Counted from the stretch's first letter, positions 52,698-61,977 are shown. The stretch: 64,000 nt of DNA from an uncultured Pseudomonadota bacterium (GCA_949295025.1 CASFJK010000006.1:19398-83397); one strand, 5' to 3'. Program-made: numbers and translations. Notes: generated from the letters alone by a model not told the origin.

Positions 52698-54014
52698 ATG
52701 AAATTCAGATATTTTTTGACTGTATTGTTCAGCTTATTGGCCATTACTCCGGCCAAAGCCGAGTTGCAAATTGATGTCAACGGTGCCGTGCGCGACCCGA
52801 TGCCGATTGCCATTCCCGAGATGATTCATGAAGGATTTTGGATTGGTCAACAAGGCAGCAAAATCCGCGATGTTATTGTTGCCGACTTGGAACGCTCCGG
52901 CTTGTTTAAGGTTATTGATGAAAATAGTTACATTCAAGAGTTCAAATCTATGGATGAAGAACCTGCTTTCATTGATTGGCGCGCCATTAACGCTCTGGCC
53001 TTGGTCCAAAGTGCCATCAAAGAAGTGGGACAAAATCAGCTCAAAATTGAATTTCGTTTGTGGGATGTTTATGCCGAAAGTCAGTTAAGAGCACAATCTT
53101 TCACCACTACCAAAGACAACTGGCGCCGCGTTGCTCACGTGATTGCCGATGCCATTTATGAACGCTTAACCGGTGAAAAAGGCTACTTTGACACTCGCAT
53201 TGTTTATGTTTCTGAAACTGGTCCGGCAACCAGAAGAATTAAGCGTTTGGCAATCATGGACCAAGACGGAGAAAACCACAAATATTTAACCTCCGGTCAA
53301 GCCATGGCTTTGACACCGAGATTTTCACCCAACCTCCAAAAGATTACTTATATGTCTTATGCCGGCGGTATTCCGAAAGTATATATTTTGGATATTGAAA
53401 CAGGAAGACAAGAGTTGATTGGAAACTTCCCCGGCATGACCTTTGCACCTCGTTTTTCACCGGATAGTTCTAAACTATTGTTGAGCTATGCTGCCAACGG
53501 TAGAACCGATATTTATGAGATGGATTTGAAAAACCGGCGTTCAACCCAACTGACCAAGAATGCCGGAATTAACACTTCTCCGAGCTATTCTCCGGATGGT
53601 TCTCAAATTGTGTTCAACTCTGACCGAGGCGGCAACCAACAACTTTATGTCATGAATGCCGATGGCTCCGATGTTCACCGTATCAGCTTTGGACAAGGTA
53701 GATATGCAACTCCGGTTTGGTCACCGCGTGGCGACTACATTGCCTTCACCAAAATGGCCAACGGACAATTCTACATTGGCGTAATGTATCCAGACGGAAC
53801 AGGTGAACGCTTACTTGCCAGCGGCTATTTGGTAGAAGGACCGACCTGGTCACCGAACGGACGTGTAATCATCTACTTCCGACAAGATAGAGGAACGTCG
53901 CGTTCTAATGCTCCGGTTAAGTTATATTCAATTGATTTGACTGGCTATAACGAGCGTTTGGTTGTAACCCCAGCCGATGCTTCAGACCCAGCTTGGTCAC
54001 CATTATTACCATAG
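52698..54014 (+). CDS. tolB: Tol-Pal system protein TolB
   Basis: This 438-residue periplasmic protein has a signal peptide cut after AKA (about residue 21), an N-terminal alpha-beta domain (about 25-165) and a six-bladed beta propeller (about 170-435). The propeller repeats carry the WD40-like TolB motifs [30 protein letters not shown] and [12 protein letters not shown]. It links Pal with the TolQRA complex during outer-membrane constriction. No other tol genes are adjacent, and a terminator follows the stop. Confidence 0.96.
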   Translation: MKFRYFLTVLFSLLAITPAKAELQIDVNGAVRDPMPIAIPEMIHEGFWIGQQGSKIRDVIVADLERSGLFKVIDENSYIQEFKSMDEEPAFIDWRAINALALVQSAIKEVGQNQLKIEFRLWDVYAESQLRAQSFTTTKDNWRRVAHVIADAIYERLTGEKGYFDTRIVYVSETGPATRRIKRLAIMDQDGENHKYLTSGQAMALTPRFSPNLQKITYMSYAGGIPKVYILDIETGRQELIGNFPGMTFAPRFSPDSSKLLLSYAANGRTDIYEMDLKNRRSTQLTKNAGINTSPSYSPDGSQIVFNSDRGGNQQLYVMNADGSDVHRISFGQGRYATPVWSPRGDYIAFTKMANGQFYIGVMYPDGTGERLLASGYLVEGPTWSPNGRVIIYFRQDRGTSRSNAPVKLYSIDLTGYNERLVVTPADASDPAWSPLLP

Positions 54015-54027
54015 TGATAGAAAAGAA

Positions 54028-54056
54028 AAAAGCACCTCAACGAGGTGCTTTTTTTT
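54028..54056 (+). terminator. Intrinsic terminator after tolB
   Basis: AAAGCACCTC and GAGGTGCTTT pair in a 10-bp stem with a 2-4 nt loop and a T run. Confidence 0.88.
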
Positions 54057-54060
54057 GAAC

Positions 54061-54157
54061 AATGAGCAAATACTTCGCCTTGCACTTTGGTAACATCGCA
54101 GCTTAGGAGTACTGTCAGTGCGATAGTCTATTAGGGCGGTCAAGCTGCCTCCAGCTT
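54061..54157 (+). other. Structured spacer before the locus-3 element array
   Basis: This stretch has no reading frame of note. It can fold into CATCGC..GCGATAG (54095-54125) and AAGCTGCCTCCAGCTT (54142-54157) hairpins. It may be remains of further hairpin elements, but I cannot match it to A or B. Confidence 0.35.
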
Positions 54158-54166
54158 AAATTATTT

Positions 54167-54275
54167 GGAAAATGTAGGAAATAGAGTGATTTTAGGAGCG
54201 AGAAAAATCCTAGTGTACAAAGAAGTACATGGATTTTTCGAGACGACGCTAAACCGCTCTAGTTCATCATTATAC
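54167..54275 (+). repeat. A-type palindromic element, first copy (locus 3)
   Basis: It is 109 bp, from GGAAAATG to ATCATTATAC, nearly identical to the second copy 183 bp downstream. The few differences are in the outer stem; the inner hairpin is identical. Flanks AAATTATTT and AAATAATGA are near inverted copies of each other. Confidence 0.85.
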
Positions 54276-54291
54276 AAATAATGAAAATGGG

Positions 54292-54340
54292 GGATTATAT
54301 GAGGCGAGTAGTAGGCGCCGAGGGAAAAAGTACCGCTCGC
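54292..54340 (+). repeat. B-type palindromic element, 5' half (locus 3)
   Basis: From GGATTATATGAGGCGAGTAG through TAGGCGCCGAGGGAAAAAGT to about ACCGCTCGC, this matches the 5' half of B. The 3' half is missing and the sequence passes straight into the next A copy's flank. Confidence 0.7.
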
Positions 54341-54349
54341 AAATTATTT

Positions 54350-54458
54350 GGAGAATGCGGGAAATAGAGTGATTTTAGGAGCGAGAAAAATCCTAGTGTA
54401 CAAAGAAGTACATGGATTTTTCGAGACGACGCTAAATCGCTCTAGTTCCCCATTATAC
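54350..54458 (+). repeat. A-type palindromic element, second copy (locus 3)
   Basis: It is 109 bp from GGAGAATG to CCCATTATAC. The flanks AAATTATTT (54341-54349) and AAATAATTT (54459-54467) are perfect 9-bp inverted copies, and the right one lies in the lepA coding end. Bases 54442-54458 encode the last residues and stop of lepA. Confidence 0.85.
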
Positions 54459-56226
54459 AAATAATTTTAGTTGTCGCCGATGCGCAACGCATACGTTGCT
54501 TACCTTTCTTTTGCTTATCCAAAAGTTTGCGCTTACGAGTGACGTCACCGCCATAACATTTTGCAGTCACATCTTTACGCAAGGCAGAAATGGTTTCACG
54601 CGCAACCACACGACCACCGATTGCGGCTTGGATTGGAATTTTGAACAAGTGTCTGGGAATGAGGTCTTTTAAGCGCTCACAAATTTGACGACCGCGCGCT
54701 TCGGCTTCTCCGCGGAAACAAAGGAAAGCCAAAGCATCAACCGGTTCTTCATTAATAAGAATTTGCACTTTAACCAAATCCGATTCGTGGTAGCCGATAA
54801 GTTCATAGTCAAAGCTAGCGTAACCGCTGGTGATAGATTTGAGACGATCATAAAAATCGAACACGATTTCGTTCAACGGAATTTTATAAATCACCATCGC
54901 ACGGCTGCCGGCATAAGTGAGTTCCACTTGCTCACCTCGTCTTTCGGTACAAAGTTTCAAAACCGAACCCAAATATTCATCCGGCACCAAAATTGTAGCT
55001 TTAACCCAAGGTTCTTCAATAGATTTAATTTTGGTCACATCCGGCATATCGGCAGGGTTATGTAGCATCATATCTGTGCCATCGGTCAAATGCAGTTTAT
55101 AAGCAACTGAAGGCGCGGTTGTAATCAAATCCAAATCAAATTCACGGCTCAAACGCTCTTGAATAATTTCCATATGCAGCAAACCTAGGAAGCCACAACG
55201 GAAACCCAAACCCAGCGCAGTAGAATTTTCGTTTTGATAATCGATACTGGCATCATTAAGTTTGAGCTTAGCCAAAGCATCTTTCAGAGCCTCATATTGG
55301 CTAGAATCCACTGGGAAAATAGAGCAGAACACAACGGGTATTGAAGGTTTGAAACCATGTAAAGGTTTATCACACGGACGTTTGTTATCGGTAATTGTAT
55401 CACCGATATGACAATCGCTCACACTCTTGATGCTGGCAGTGATATAGCCAACTTCTCCGGGGTAAAGAGCATCTATCTCTTGCATTTTTGGAGTAAAGAT
55501 TCCCACGCGGTCAACCAGATAAGTAGCATTATTGCTCATCATACGGATTTGCGTTTTTTTGCGCATAACACCATCTTTAATACGCACCAAAATCACCACG
55601 CCGAGGTAGGAGTCGTACCAACTGTCAATCAAAAGCGCTTTGAGAGGTGCTTCTTCATCACCGGTTGGTGCCGGCAAATGTTTGACAATGGCTTCAAGCA
55701 AGTTTTCCACACCCAAACCGGTTTTACCGGAAGTCTCAACAGCAACTGTAGTATCGAGTCCTATCACATCTTCAATTTGACGTTTTACTTTTTCAACATC
55801 AGCCGAAGGCAAATCAACCTTGTTTAAGACGGGAATAATCTCGTGGTTATTATCAAGCGCCAAATAGACATTGGCAAGCGTTTGCGCTTCCACACCTTGA
55901 GTGGCATCCACAACCAAGACCGAACCTTCACAGGAAGCCAAAGAACGTGAAACTTCATAAGAAAAGTCAACATGTCCGGGAGTATCCATCAAGTTGAGCT
56001 GATAGGTTTTGCCATCTTTAGCTGTATAGTTCAAGCGCACGGTCTGAGCCTTAATGGTGATGCCGCGCTCTTTTTCAATATCCATCGAGTCCAAAACTTG
56101 TTCAGTCATCTCGCGTTGTTGCAAACCACCGCAATATTCAATCATACGGTCTGCAAGAGTAGATTTTCCGTGGTCAATATGCGCAATAATCGCAAAGTTT
56201 CTAATCCAATCCGAATTTGTAGCCAT
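54442..56226 (-). CDS. lepA: Elongation factor 4 (LepA), with altered C-terminus
   Basis: This 594-residue translational GTPase back-translocates or remodels ribosomes. It has the G domain ([30 protein letters not shown]), then domain II, and domains III and V. The EF4-specific C-terminal domain (about 480-585) has [22 protein letters not shown]. The family usually continues with a short conserved tail ending near EAFLAVLK. Here the frame instead reads CASATT and then codons from an A-type element (ending IMGN and TAG). The loss may be mild, since the tail is flexible. Confidence 0.93.
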   Translation of the reverse strand: MATNSDWIRNFAIIAHIDHGKSTLADRMIEYCGGLQQREMTEQVLDSMDIEKERGITIKAQTVRLNYTAKDGKTYQLNLMDTPGHVDFSYEVSRSLASCEGSVLVVDATQGVEAQTLANVYLALDNNHEIIPVLNKVDLPSADVEKVKRQIEDVIGLDTTVAVETSGKTGLGVENLLEAIVKHLPAPTGDEEAPLKALLIDSWYDSYLGVVILVRIKDGVMRKKTQIRMMSNNATYLVDRVGIFTPKMQEIDALYPGEVGYITASIKSVSDCHIGDTITDNKRPCDKPLHGFKPSIPVVFCSIFPVDSSQYEALKDALAKLKLNDASIDYQNENSTALGLGFRCGFLGLLHMEIIQERLSREFDLDLITTAPSVAYKLHLTDGTDMMLHNPADMPDVTKIKSIEEPWVKATILVPDEYLGSVLKLCTERRGEQVELTYAGSRAMVIYKIPLNEIVFDFYDRLKSITSGYASFDYELIGYHESDLVKVQILINEEPVDALAFLCFRGEAEARGRQICERLKDLIPRHLFKIPIQAAIGGRVVARETISALRKDVTAKCYGGDVTRKRKLLDKQKKGKQRMRCASATTKIICIMGN

Positions 56227-56362
56227 ATAAAAAATTCACTTTCAAAAAAAATTTTGCAAAATTTAAGCTCAAAATATATGAAAAAAAAATTATTCGCAAT
56301 ATATTATTAACTATGCTAATATATATAGTTATAAAAAGACCATGGTAAAATGGAGGCGTATT

Positions 56363-56800
56363 ATGAAAAAGATGATTGATGTTGACTTTGGCTCATCTCG
56401 CTATGACGAGTTGGTTAAGCTTCGCTACAAAATCTTGCTTGAGCCTCTGGGACTAAAGTTTTTAGACATGCATCGCGCCAAAGAAGCCAACTATTTACAC
56501 ATTGGCTGCATTGAAAGTTTGGATGATAAACTCATTGGTGGTCTAATCTTAGCTCCGGTAGATAATGAAACAATCCGCCTAATGCAAGTGGCTGTAGACA
56601 CCAAATATCAAGGTGAAGGTATTGGACACCAAATGGTCAAATATGCCGAAAAACGCGCCAAAGAAGCTGGATATACCAAGATTGTAATGCATGCCATGCT
56701 CTCGGTCGTGCACTTTTATGAAACCATGGGTTATGTACAAGAAGGTGATATTTTTGAAGAAAGCGGCATCACCTTTGCCAAGATGGTCAAAGATTTATAA
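56363..56800 (+). CDS. GNAT-family N-acetyltransferase
   Basis: This 145-residue protein has the acetyl-CoA binding loop as QVAVDTKYQGEGIGHQMVKYAEKRA (about 75-98), matching Q/RxxGxG/A. It is likely an ElaA-like or related small-molecule acetyltransferase; substrate unknown. I choose the ATG at 56363 because TGGAGG lies at the right spacing; the ATG at 56342 adds seven residues. It is divergent from lepA and has its own terminator. Confidence 0.88.
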   Translation: MKKMIDVDFGSSRYDELVKLRYKILLEPLGLKFLDMHRAKEANYLHIGCIESLDDKLIGGLILAPVDNETIRLMQVAVDTKYQGEGIGHQMVKYAEKRAKEAGYTKIVMHAMLSVVHFYETMGYVQEGDIFEESGITFAKMVKDL

Positions 56801-56817
56801 AGAAAGCATTTTCGTAG

Positions 56818-56845
56818 AAAAGCCACTTTTATGTGGCTTTTTTTA
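56818..56845 (+). terminator. Intrinsic terminator after the GNAT gene
   Basis: AAAGCCAC and GTGGCTTT pair around TTTTAT, followed by a T run. Confidence 0.85.
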
Positions 56846-56915
56846 TTGACTTTTGTCCAACAATATGACAGAAAAGACACAATATTTTATTATTAACTAC
56901 AAAAAATATTATTTT

Positions 56916-57530
56916 ATGGAAAAGACAAGACAATTGCAAATCATGCAAAAGGTAGAAAAAGCCATTTATGCTTGGCAAAAAAATATCAGCTCAGAAACTG
57001 ATTACGATGATATTGAAGACACCATTGAAATGATCACACATACAATTGCGTTCGGTATCATTATTGTTTCGGGAAAAAACAACCCATCGGCTTATATCGG
57101 CACCTGCCGCCAGTGTATGGATTTAAAAGAAAAATTTGGTGGTCAAACCGGTGCTATCAGCAATGTTTGGTATTGGATTGGAGATGAAAATGCAGATACA
57201 ATCGGCAAGATTGTCAAAAACTCTCAAAAAAATCTGATAATCCCCATTCCTCCGACAGATTTGGCAGACACCATTTTAAACGTCAGTGAGGCTTGCTCCA
57301 TTGATATCAAATATGGCAATACCGCGGGTGGCAGAGCCTCATATATTGGCAACTACCGCGTTTGTACTTTGCTCAAAGCCAAATACAATGGCAAAATCGG
57401 TAAGTCATATAACCATTGGTATTGGATTGGTCAAGCCAGCTTTCACGAAATCACCAAGCTCTATAAAGCTTACCAAAGCCGGAGCAAACGTTTTAGAAGA
57501 AAACGCGTGGTTTTGCAAAATTATGCCTGA
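56916..57530 (+). CDS. Hypothetical protein with two copies of a YIG..C..LK..WYWIG module
   Basis: This 204-residue protein begins MEKTRQLQIMQK (an upstream start at 56853 adds a poor extension). Two internal repeats align: one near residues 58-104 and one near 141-187. Each has a Y-I-G triplet, an Arg and Cys four to six residues on, LK-x-K-F/Y, and a WYWIG segment. The tail is basic (RSKRFRRKRV). I do not recognise the module. No signal peptide or membrane helix is present. Confidence 0.6.
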   Translation: MEKTRQLQIMQKVEKAIYAWQKNISSETDYDDIEDTIEMITHTIAFGIIIVSGKNNPSAYIGTCRQCMDLKEKFGGQTGAISNVWYWIGDENADTIGKIVKNSQKNLIIPIPPTDLADTILNVSEACSIDIKYGNTAGGRASYIGNYRVCTLLKAKYNGKIGKSYNHWYWIGQASFHEITKLYKAYQSRSKRFRRKRVVLQNYA

Positions 57531-57538
57531 ATTTAAAA

Positions 57539-57575
57539 CAAAAAAGGGATGGTTCTTAAAACCACCCTTTTTTTA
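57539..57575. terminator. Bidirectional terminator between convergent genes
   Basis: AAAAAAGGGATGGTT and AACCACCCTTTTTT pair around a short loop, with T runs on both strands. Confidence 0.85.
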
Positions 57576-57590
57576 TGCTATTCAGAAAGA

Positions 57591-58931
57591 TTACTTCCCA
57601 AATTTTTGCGAAAGCTCATAATGAACCTCGAGCCATACGCGAATTCCCAACTGTTCAAGTCCGGGAATTTCCGCACAAATTTCTTCAAAGGTCATTTTTT
57701 GAGCTCTTTGAAAAGCTTCCGGATTTCCAAAATGCGCTTTCAAAGCTGCTTCAGCCTCTTCTACGCTTTTAATTCGTTGGAAGAAAAAGCTTTCATCCGG
57801 TGTGTTTTGCAAATATTCAAGGAAATCGCCTCCTTGACGCGGAACACCTAAGAACTTTTGATACTTATTCAGGTCTTCCATCAACTCTTTGTCATAAGAT
57901 TCGGAAGTGAAAGAACCGCGAGCGCGCAAATCACTCAGGATAATATCACATACTGCTTTTTCGTGCTCAACACCATAGAGCAGCTCGGCATAATTCGGCC
58001 ACCCCATGTTGGAGAACTCACGGATAAGTTCTGCAAATATGGACCAATCAGCCTCTGCAACCCCCGGCATCAGATAGCGTTCCGGACGAAGTGATGTTGT
58101 GGTTCCATCGAAGTCTATCGTATCTTTCATCAACGGACCTAAGCTGGCAGCCACATAGCCCAACATGATTTCCGATAACCGTCCATCTACCACACTCAAA
58201 TTGGTGATAATCGGACAGTGAGTTAAGACAAAATTCATCTTAACTTCAGCATACTTCTTGTCGCGTGCCTTAAGCATGAACTCTGCAAGTAAGCGCTTGT
58301 CATAGCTGAAGTTGCCCGAACACAAAATAAAAGTCACTTCATCACGTCCGGTTTCTTTGGCAAATTGATAAAGTTCATCAAAATTACCGTCCGTATCCAT
58401 GTCCTTGCAGACGCGTTCGTTGGCACGAAAATATTCCGTCGGAACGAGTTTTTCAAGGAGGTTATAATAGGCATTATATTCAGAACCTATCATCAAACCG
58501 TCCTCACGGTTGAAAACAGATTCATATAATCCCTTATTACCACCCTTTCCGATTGCCAAAAAAGGCAACAATTTTCCAGTCTGTTTGGCATACATTCTCA
58601 GCACTTCGAAGGCACAAATATGTGCCGTCATTATACCTGAAAAACAGACCAAAACCGGATTTCTCATATCCTTTGGCAGATCATACAAGCCGGTAACTCG
58701 CGCTGTTGAAATGAAGCCTTGTGCATTGGCATACTGATAAGTTTCGCCCGGTTTGCAACCACCGATTTTTTCTGCGTATTGCAGAACCGGCAACCATTTT
58801 TTAGCATCTAATTTGCGCGGCGCTAATGCGCCAACTTCATTATAAATAAATGCTCTGCCATCGGCATTGCATTTGAAGTTATTAGATACCAGTAATGAAT
58901 AAAGTTGTTCAGAAACATTTTTTGATTCCAT
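57591..58931 (-). CDS. Hypothetical cytoplasmic protein, 446 residues
   Basis: This protein lacks a signal peptide or membrane helices. The middle (about residues 90-260) has alternating strands and helices that look Rossmann-like, for example NPVLVCFSGIMTAHICAFEVLRMYAKQTG and RDEVTFILCSGNFSYDKRLLAEFML. The family cannot be named; a YdcF/SanA-like (DUF218) fold is one weak possibility. It is a single gene, convergent with the repeat-module gene and next to the locus-4 element array. Confidence 0.55.
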   Translation of the reverse strand: MESKNVSEQLYSLLVSNNFKCNADGRAFIYNEVGALAPRKLDAKKWLPVLQYAEKIGGCKPGETYQYANAQGFISTARVTGLYDLPKDMRNPVLVCFSGIMTAHICAFEVLRMYAKQTGKLLPFLAIGKGGNKGLYESVFNREDGLMIGSEYNAYYNLLEKLVPTEYFRANERVCKDMDTDGNFDELYQFAKETGRDEVTFILCSGNFSYDKRLLAEFMLKARDKKYAEVKMNFVLTHCPIITNLSVVDGRLSEIMLGYVAASLGPLMKDTIDFDGTTTSLRPERYLMPGVAEADWSIFAELIREFSNMGWPNYAELLYGVEHEKAVCDIILSDLRARGSFTSESYDKELMEDLNKYQKFLGVPRQGGDFLEYLQNTPDESFFFQRIKSVEEAEAALKAHFGNPEAFQRAQKMTFEEICAEIPGLEQLGIRVWLEVHYELSQKFGK

Positions 58932-59035
58932 AATAATTTTAATTTACATTAAACATAATTTTTAATTTTAACGAAAAAGAATATACCACATTTTTTGTCC
59001 ATATACAAGACAAAAAAATAAGATAATGTGATACG

Positions 59036-59072
59036 AAAAATGCCAAGGAAAAAATTATTCCTTGGCATTTTT
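59036..59072 (-). terminator. Intrinsic terminator beyond the locus-4 array
   Basis: AAATGCCAAGGAA and TTCCTTGGCATTT form a 13-bp perfect stem. On the minus strand it would end transcripts from ettA after they pass through the element array. Confidence 0.85.
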
Positions 59073-59101
59073 CAGATAAAAACCGTATTAATTTTCAAAT
59101 T

Positions 59102-59132
59102 GACACTAAACTGCCCTAATTCTCCGTAATAC
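59102..59132 (+). repeat. A-type palindromic element, 3' half (locus 4)
   Basis: GACACTAAACTGCCCTAATT to TCTCCGTAATAC matches the 3' end of A elements with several changes. It is followed by GAATTTTCAAAAAATTC, itself palindromic. Confidence 0.6.
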
Positions 59133-59149
59133 GAATTTTCAAAAAATTC

Positions 59150-59257
59150 GGAGAATGCAGCGAGTAGTAGGCGCCGAGGGAAAAAGTACCGGAATGTACA
59201 AAGAGGTACATGAGGACACTTTTTACCCGATGGCAACGCACTAATCGCCCATTATAC
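59150..59257 (+). repeat. B-type palindromic element, complete (locus 4)
   Basis: This 108-bp copy is the clearest B element. It starts GGAGAATGCAGCGAGTAGTA and ends CGCCCATTATAC. The inner hairpin pairs GGAAAAAGT with ACTTTTTACC and ATGTAC with GTACAT around AAAGAG. The outer arm pairs GCGAGTAGT-like sequence with ACTAATCGC. The spacers on either side repeat AAAATTC and GAATTTT/ATTTT. Confidence 0.82.
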
Positions 59258-59272
59258 ATTTTCAAAAAATTC

Positions 59273-59480
59273 GGAGAATGCGGGAAATAGAGTGGTTTTA
59301 GGAGCGAGAAAAATCCTAGTAACCGCTAAGCAAAAATGCCTTTAATATGGCATTTTTGTCTGCAAGGTCTTTGGAACATCTTGTTGAGTTAGGCTATGAA
59401 AATAGCCGCAACGAACCTAAGCGGAAGAGGTACATGAATTTTTCGAGACGACGCTAAACTGCTCTAGTTCCCCATTATAC
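59273..59480 (+). repeat. A-type palindromic element with structured insert (locus 4)
   Basis: The 5' half (GGAGAATGCGGGAAATAGAG to GAAAAATCCTAGT) and 3' half (GTACATGAATTTTTCGAG to CCCATTATAC) are separated at the hairpin loop by about 105 bp. The insert has CCGCTAAG/CCTAAGCGG closing arms, a CAAAAATGCC/GGCATTTTTG hairpin and a GCTAT/ATAGC hairpin, giving a branched fold. Flanks AAAAAATTC and GAATTTTTTT match the ettA end. Confidence 0.8.
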
Positions 59481-59488
59481 GAATTTTT

Positions 59489-61168
59489 TTACCTTTCGAG
59501 CTTCTTATATTTCAAGCGGTGCGGATTGCACGCATCATCACCGAGGCGGCGACGTTTGTCTTGCTCATAGTCATCAAAGTTACCTTCAAACCATTCGACG
59601 TGTCCATCACCCTCATAAGCCAAGATATGTGTTGCCAAACGGTCTAAGAACCAACGGTCGTGGGAGGTAACCAAAACACACCCAGGATAAGCCATAATAC
59701 CTTCTTCCAATGAGCGGAGTGTATCCACATCCAAATCGTTGGTCGGCTCATCAAGCAGAATGACATTGGCGCCTTTTTTGAGCATTTTTGCCATATGAAC
59801 GCGATTTCTTTCACCACCGGAGAGTTGGCCGACTTTCTTTTGTTGGTCGCCACCTTTGAAGTTAAATTGACCAACGTAAGCGCGAGACGGAATGGTCTTT
59901 TTGCCTAACTCCATCATATCCAAACCATCGGAAATTTCTTCCCACACGGTTTTGTTGTCGCTCAATTCATCGCGTGATTGGTCAACATAGCCCAAATCTA
60001 CGGTTTCACCGATTCGGATTGTTCCGGAATCCGGTTTCTCTTGTCCGGTAATCATACGGAACAAAGTTGTTTTACCGGCACCATTCGGACCAATAATACC
60101 AACAATCGCACCCTTCGGAATTTTGAAAGACAAGTTATCAATCAAAACCTTATCACCATAAGCTTTGCTGATATTTTCAGCTTCAATCACCAAATCACCC
60201 AATCGCTCATTCATCGGAATATTGATATAGGCTTGCGTGATTTTATCTTTAACGGCCGCATTCAATAATTCATCATAAGCCTTAATACGGGCTTTAGACT
60301 TAGCTTGACGTGCTTTCGGATTTTTCTGAATCCATTCCAACTCGTTAGCCAAAGTTTTTTGACGCGCATTTTCTTCACGAGCTTCTTGCGCCAAGCGTTT
60401 TTGTTTTTGTTCCAACCAAGAAGAATAGTTGCCTTCGTAAGGAATACCTTGTCCACGGTCAAGTTCCAAAATCCAACCAGTAACATTATCCAAGAAATAG
60501 CGGTCGTGAGTAACCATAACTACCGTTCCCTTATATTCTTGCAAGTGTTTTTCAAGCCATGCGACCGATTCGGCATCCAAGTGGTTGGTCGGCTCGTCAA
60601 GGAGCAACATATCGGGCTTTTGCAACAACAAGCGGCAAAGAGCCACACGGCGTTTTTCACCACCGGATAGTTTGGTAACATCAGCATCTGCCGGCGGACA
60701 ACGTAAAGCATCCATAGCAATTTCAATAGTACGTTCCAAATCCCAACCATTGCAGGCATCAATTTTTTCTTGCAGTTCGGCTTGTTCTTCGATGAGAGCA
60801 TTCATTTCATCATCGCTCATCGGTTCGGCAAATTTCATAGAAACTTCTTCAAAACGTTTGAGCAAGTCTCTAGTTTCTCCCAAACCATCCATAATATTTT
60901 CCATCACATTTTTGGTTGGGTCGAGTTTTGGTTCTTGTTCCAAATAACCTACTTTAACACCTTCGGCAGCCCAAGCCTCACCATTAAATTCCTTATCAAC
61001 GCCAGCCATAATTTTTAACAATGTAGATTTACCGGCACCGTTCACACCCAAAACACCGATTTTGGCACCGGGCAAAAAGGAAAGTGTGATACCTTTGAAT
61101 AGTTCTTTTCCTCCGGGGAAAACTTTGGTTAAATTTTGCATTACAAAAACGTACTGATACGCAGCCAT
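59489..61168 (-). CDS. ettA: Energy-dependent translational throttle protein EttA (ABC-F)
   Basis: This 559-residue soluble ATPase has two ABC domains joined by a linker, the ABC-F layout. Walker A sites are [12 protein letters not shown] and [12 protein letters not shown]. The signatures are [16 protein letters not shown] and [15 protein letters not shown], each followed by a DEPTNHLD- or DEPTNDLD-type Walker B. The arm region around residues 95-140 and length match EttA, which gates ribosomes in the first elongation steps under low energy. The ATG at 61168 follows GGAGAAAG; the 61180 start adds four residues. Confidence 0.95.
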   Translation of the reverse strand: MAAYQYVFVMQNLTKVFPGGKELFKGITLSFLPGAKIGVLGVNGAGKSTLLKIMAGVDKEFNGEAWAAEGVKVGYLEQEPKLDPTKNVMENIMDGLGETRDLLKRFEEVSMKFAEPMSDDEMNALIEEQAELQEKIDACNGWDLERTIEIAMDALRCPPADADVTKLSGGEKRRVALCRLLLQKPDMLLLDEPTNHLDAESVAWLEKHLQEYKGTVVMVTHDRYFLDNVTGWILELDRGQGIPYEGNYSSWLEQKQKRLAQEAREENARQKTLANELEWIQKNPKARQAKSKARIKAYDELLNAAVKDKITQAYINIPMNERLGDLVIEAENISKAYGDKVLIDNLSFKIPKGAIVGIIGPNGAGKTTLFRMITGQEKPDSGTIRIGETVDLGYVDQSRDELSDNKTVWEEISDGLDMMELGKKTIPSRAYVGQFNFKGGDQQKKVGQLSGGERNRVHMAKMLKKGANVILLDEPTNDLDVDTLRSLEEGIMAYPGCVLVTSHDRWFLDRLATHILAYEGDGHVEWFEGNFDDYEQDKRRRLGDDACNPHRLKYKKLER

Positions 61169-61235
61169 AACTTTCTCCATTTAAATATTAACTGAGGCTA
61201 AAGTATATAGGTTAAAACAAATTATGCAAGATTCT

Positions 61236-61874
61236 TTAGTAATGTCTGCGGCGCGATAAATGACCGATAGAAGATTCGGGTTCAAAATTATTAACGAGTG
61301 GTTGAACCGTATTTTGCGGCGCATTTTGAACCTGCAACGGACGATTATTTTGTACATTGGCTTGAGGAGCATATACTTGAGCTTGATTTCTACCTTGTTG
61401 GACCTTATCCACACTTGTCTGATAAACCTCATTCAAGTCTTGCTGTAAATTATTATCGACGGCATAAATTTTAGTAGCATCATACGGAGTCTTCGGTGTA
61501 ATGATTTGTCCATCAGGCATTTTTAAAGTTCCGTCTTCATAGAGAACAATATTATATATATCTTGGTTATCAAACATACGCAAAATTTCACCACACAAAT
61601 ACCCACCATCACGTCTTTTAGCCAGAAAAGTATCTGCCTTTGCAGAATTATAAGCATAAAGACCGTCTTGCAAAGCATTACTATTAGGAGCCTTGGTCAA
61701 AATGATAGCACGAGCCAACATCTCAAATTGATCATATTTTGAAGATTGACAAGCCAAGCCTTGTCCTGCCACAATACCGAGAGTTTTGGCCTCTTCCACA
61801 TAGCTGACTTGAGCACAAAGCGGCTGTACATTAAATAAAGTTAACCCGAAAAAAACATAACTTAAACGACGCAT
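61236..61874 (-). CDS. Exported hypothetical protein
   Basis: This 212-residue protein has a signal peptide ending at LCAQ (about residue 21). A globular part follows (about 25-130, with two Cys in GQGLACQS and GGYLCGE), then a low-complexity Gln/Asn-rich tail (about 150-200) and basic end SRRRHY. Likely periplasmic or outer-membrane linked. No domain recognised. It is upstream of ettA on the same strand, with 70 bp between. Confidence 0.62.
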   Translation of the reverse strand: MRRLSYVFFGLTLFNVQPLCAQVSYVEEAKTLGIVAGQGLACQSSKYDQFEMLARAIILTKAPNSNALQDGLYAYNSAKADTFLAKRRDGGYLCGEILRMFDNQDIYNIVLYEDGTLKMPDGQIITPKTPYDATKIYAVDNNLQQDLNEVYQTSVDKVQQGRNQAQVYAPQANVQNNRPLQVQNAPQNTVQPLVNNFEPESSIGHLSRRRHY

Positions 61875-61977
61875 ACAATCCTCGGTAAAAGTGTTAAAAA
61901 CAGTGCTAGCTTATAAAAAAAATGAATATTTTGCAAAAGATATCTTATATTTTTACCAAGAATCTCCAAAATTAGGG

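Noticed and set aside
3677-59480. CRISPR-like array (repeats with spacers)
   Set aside because: Units are long hairpins scattered over four loci, the spacers within a locus are the same palindrome rather than diverse, and no cas gene is present.
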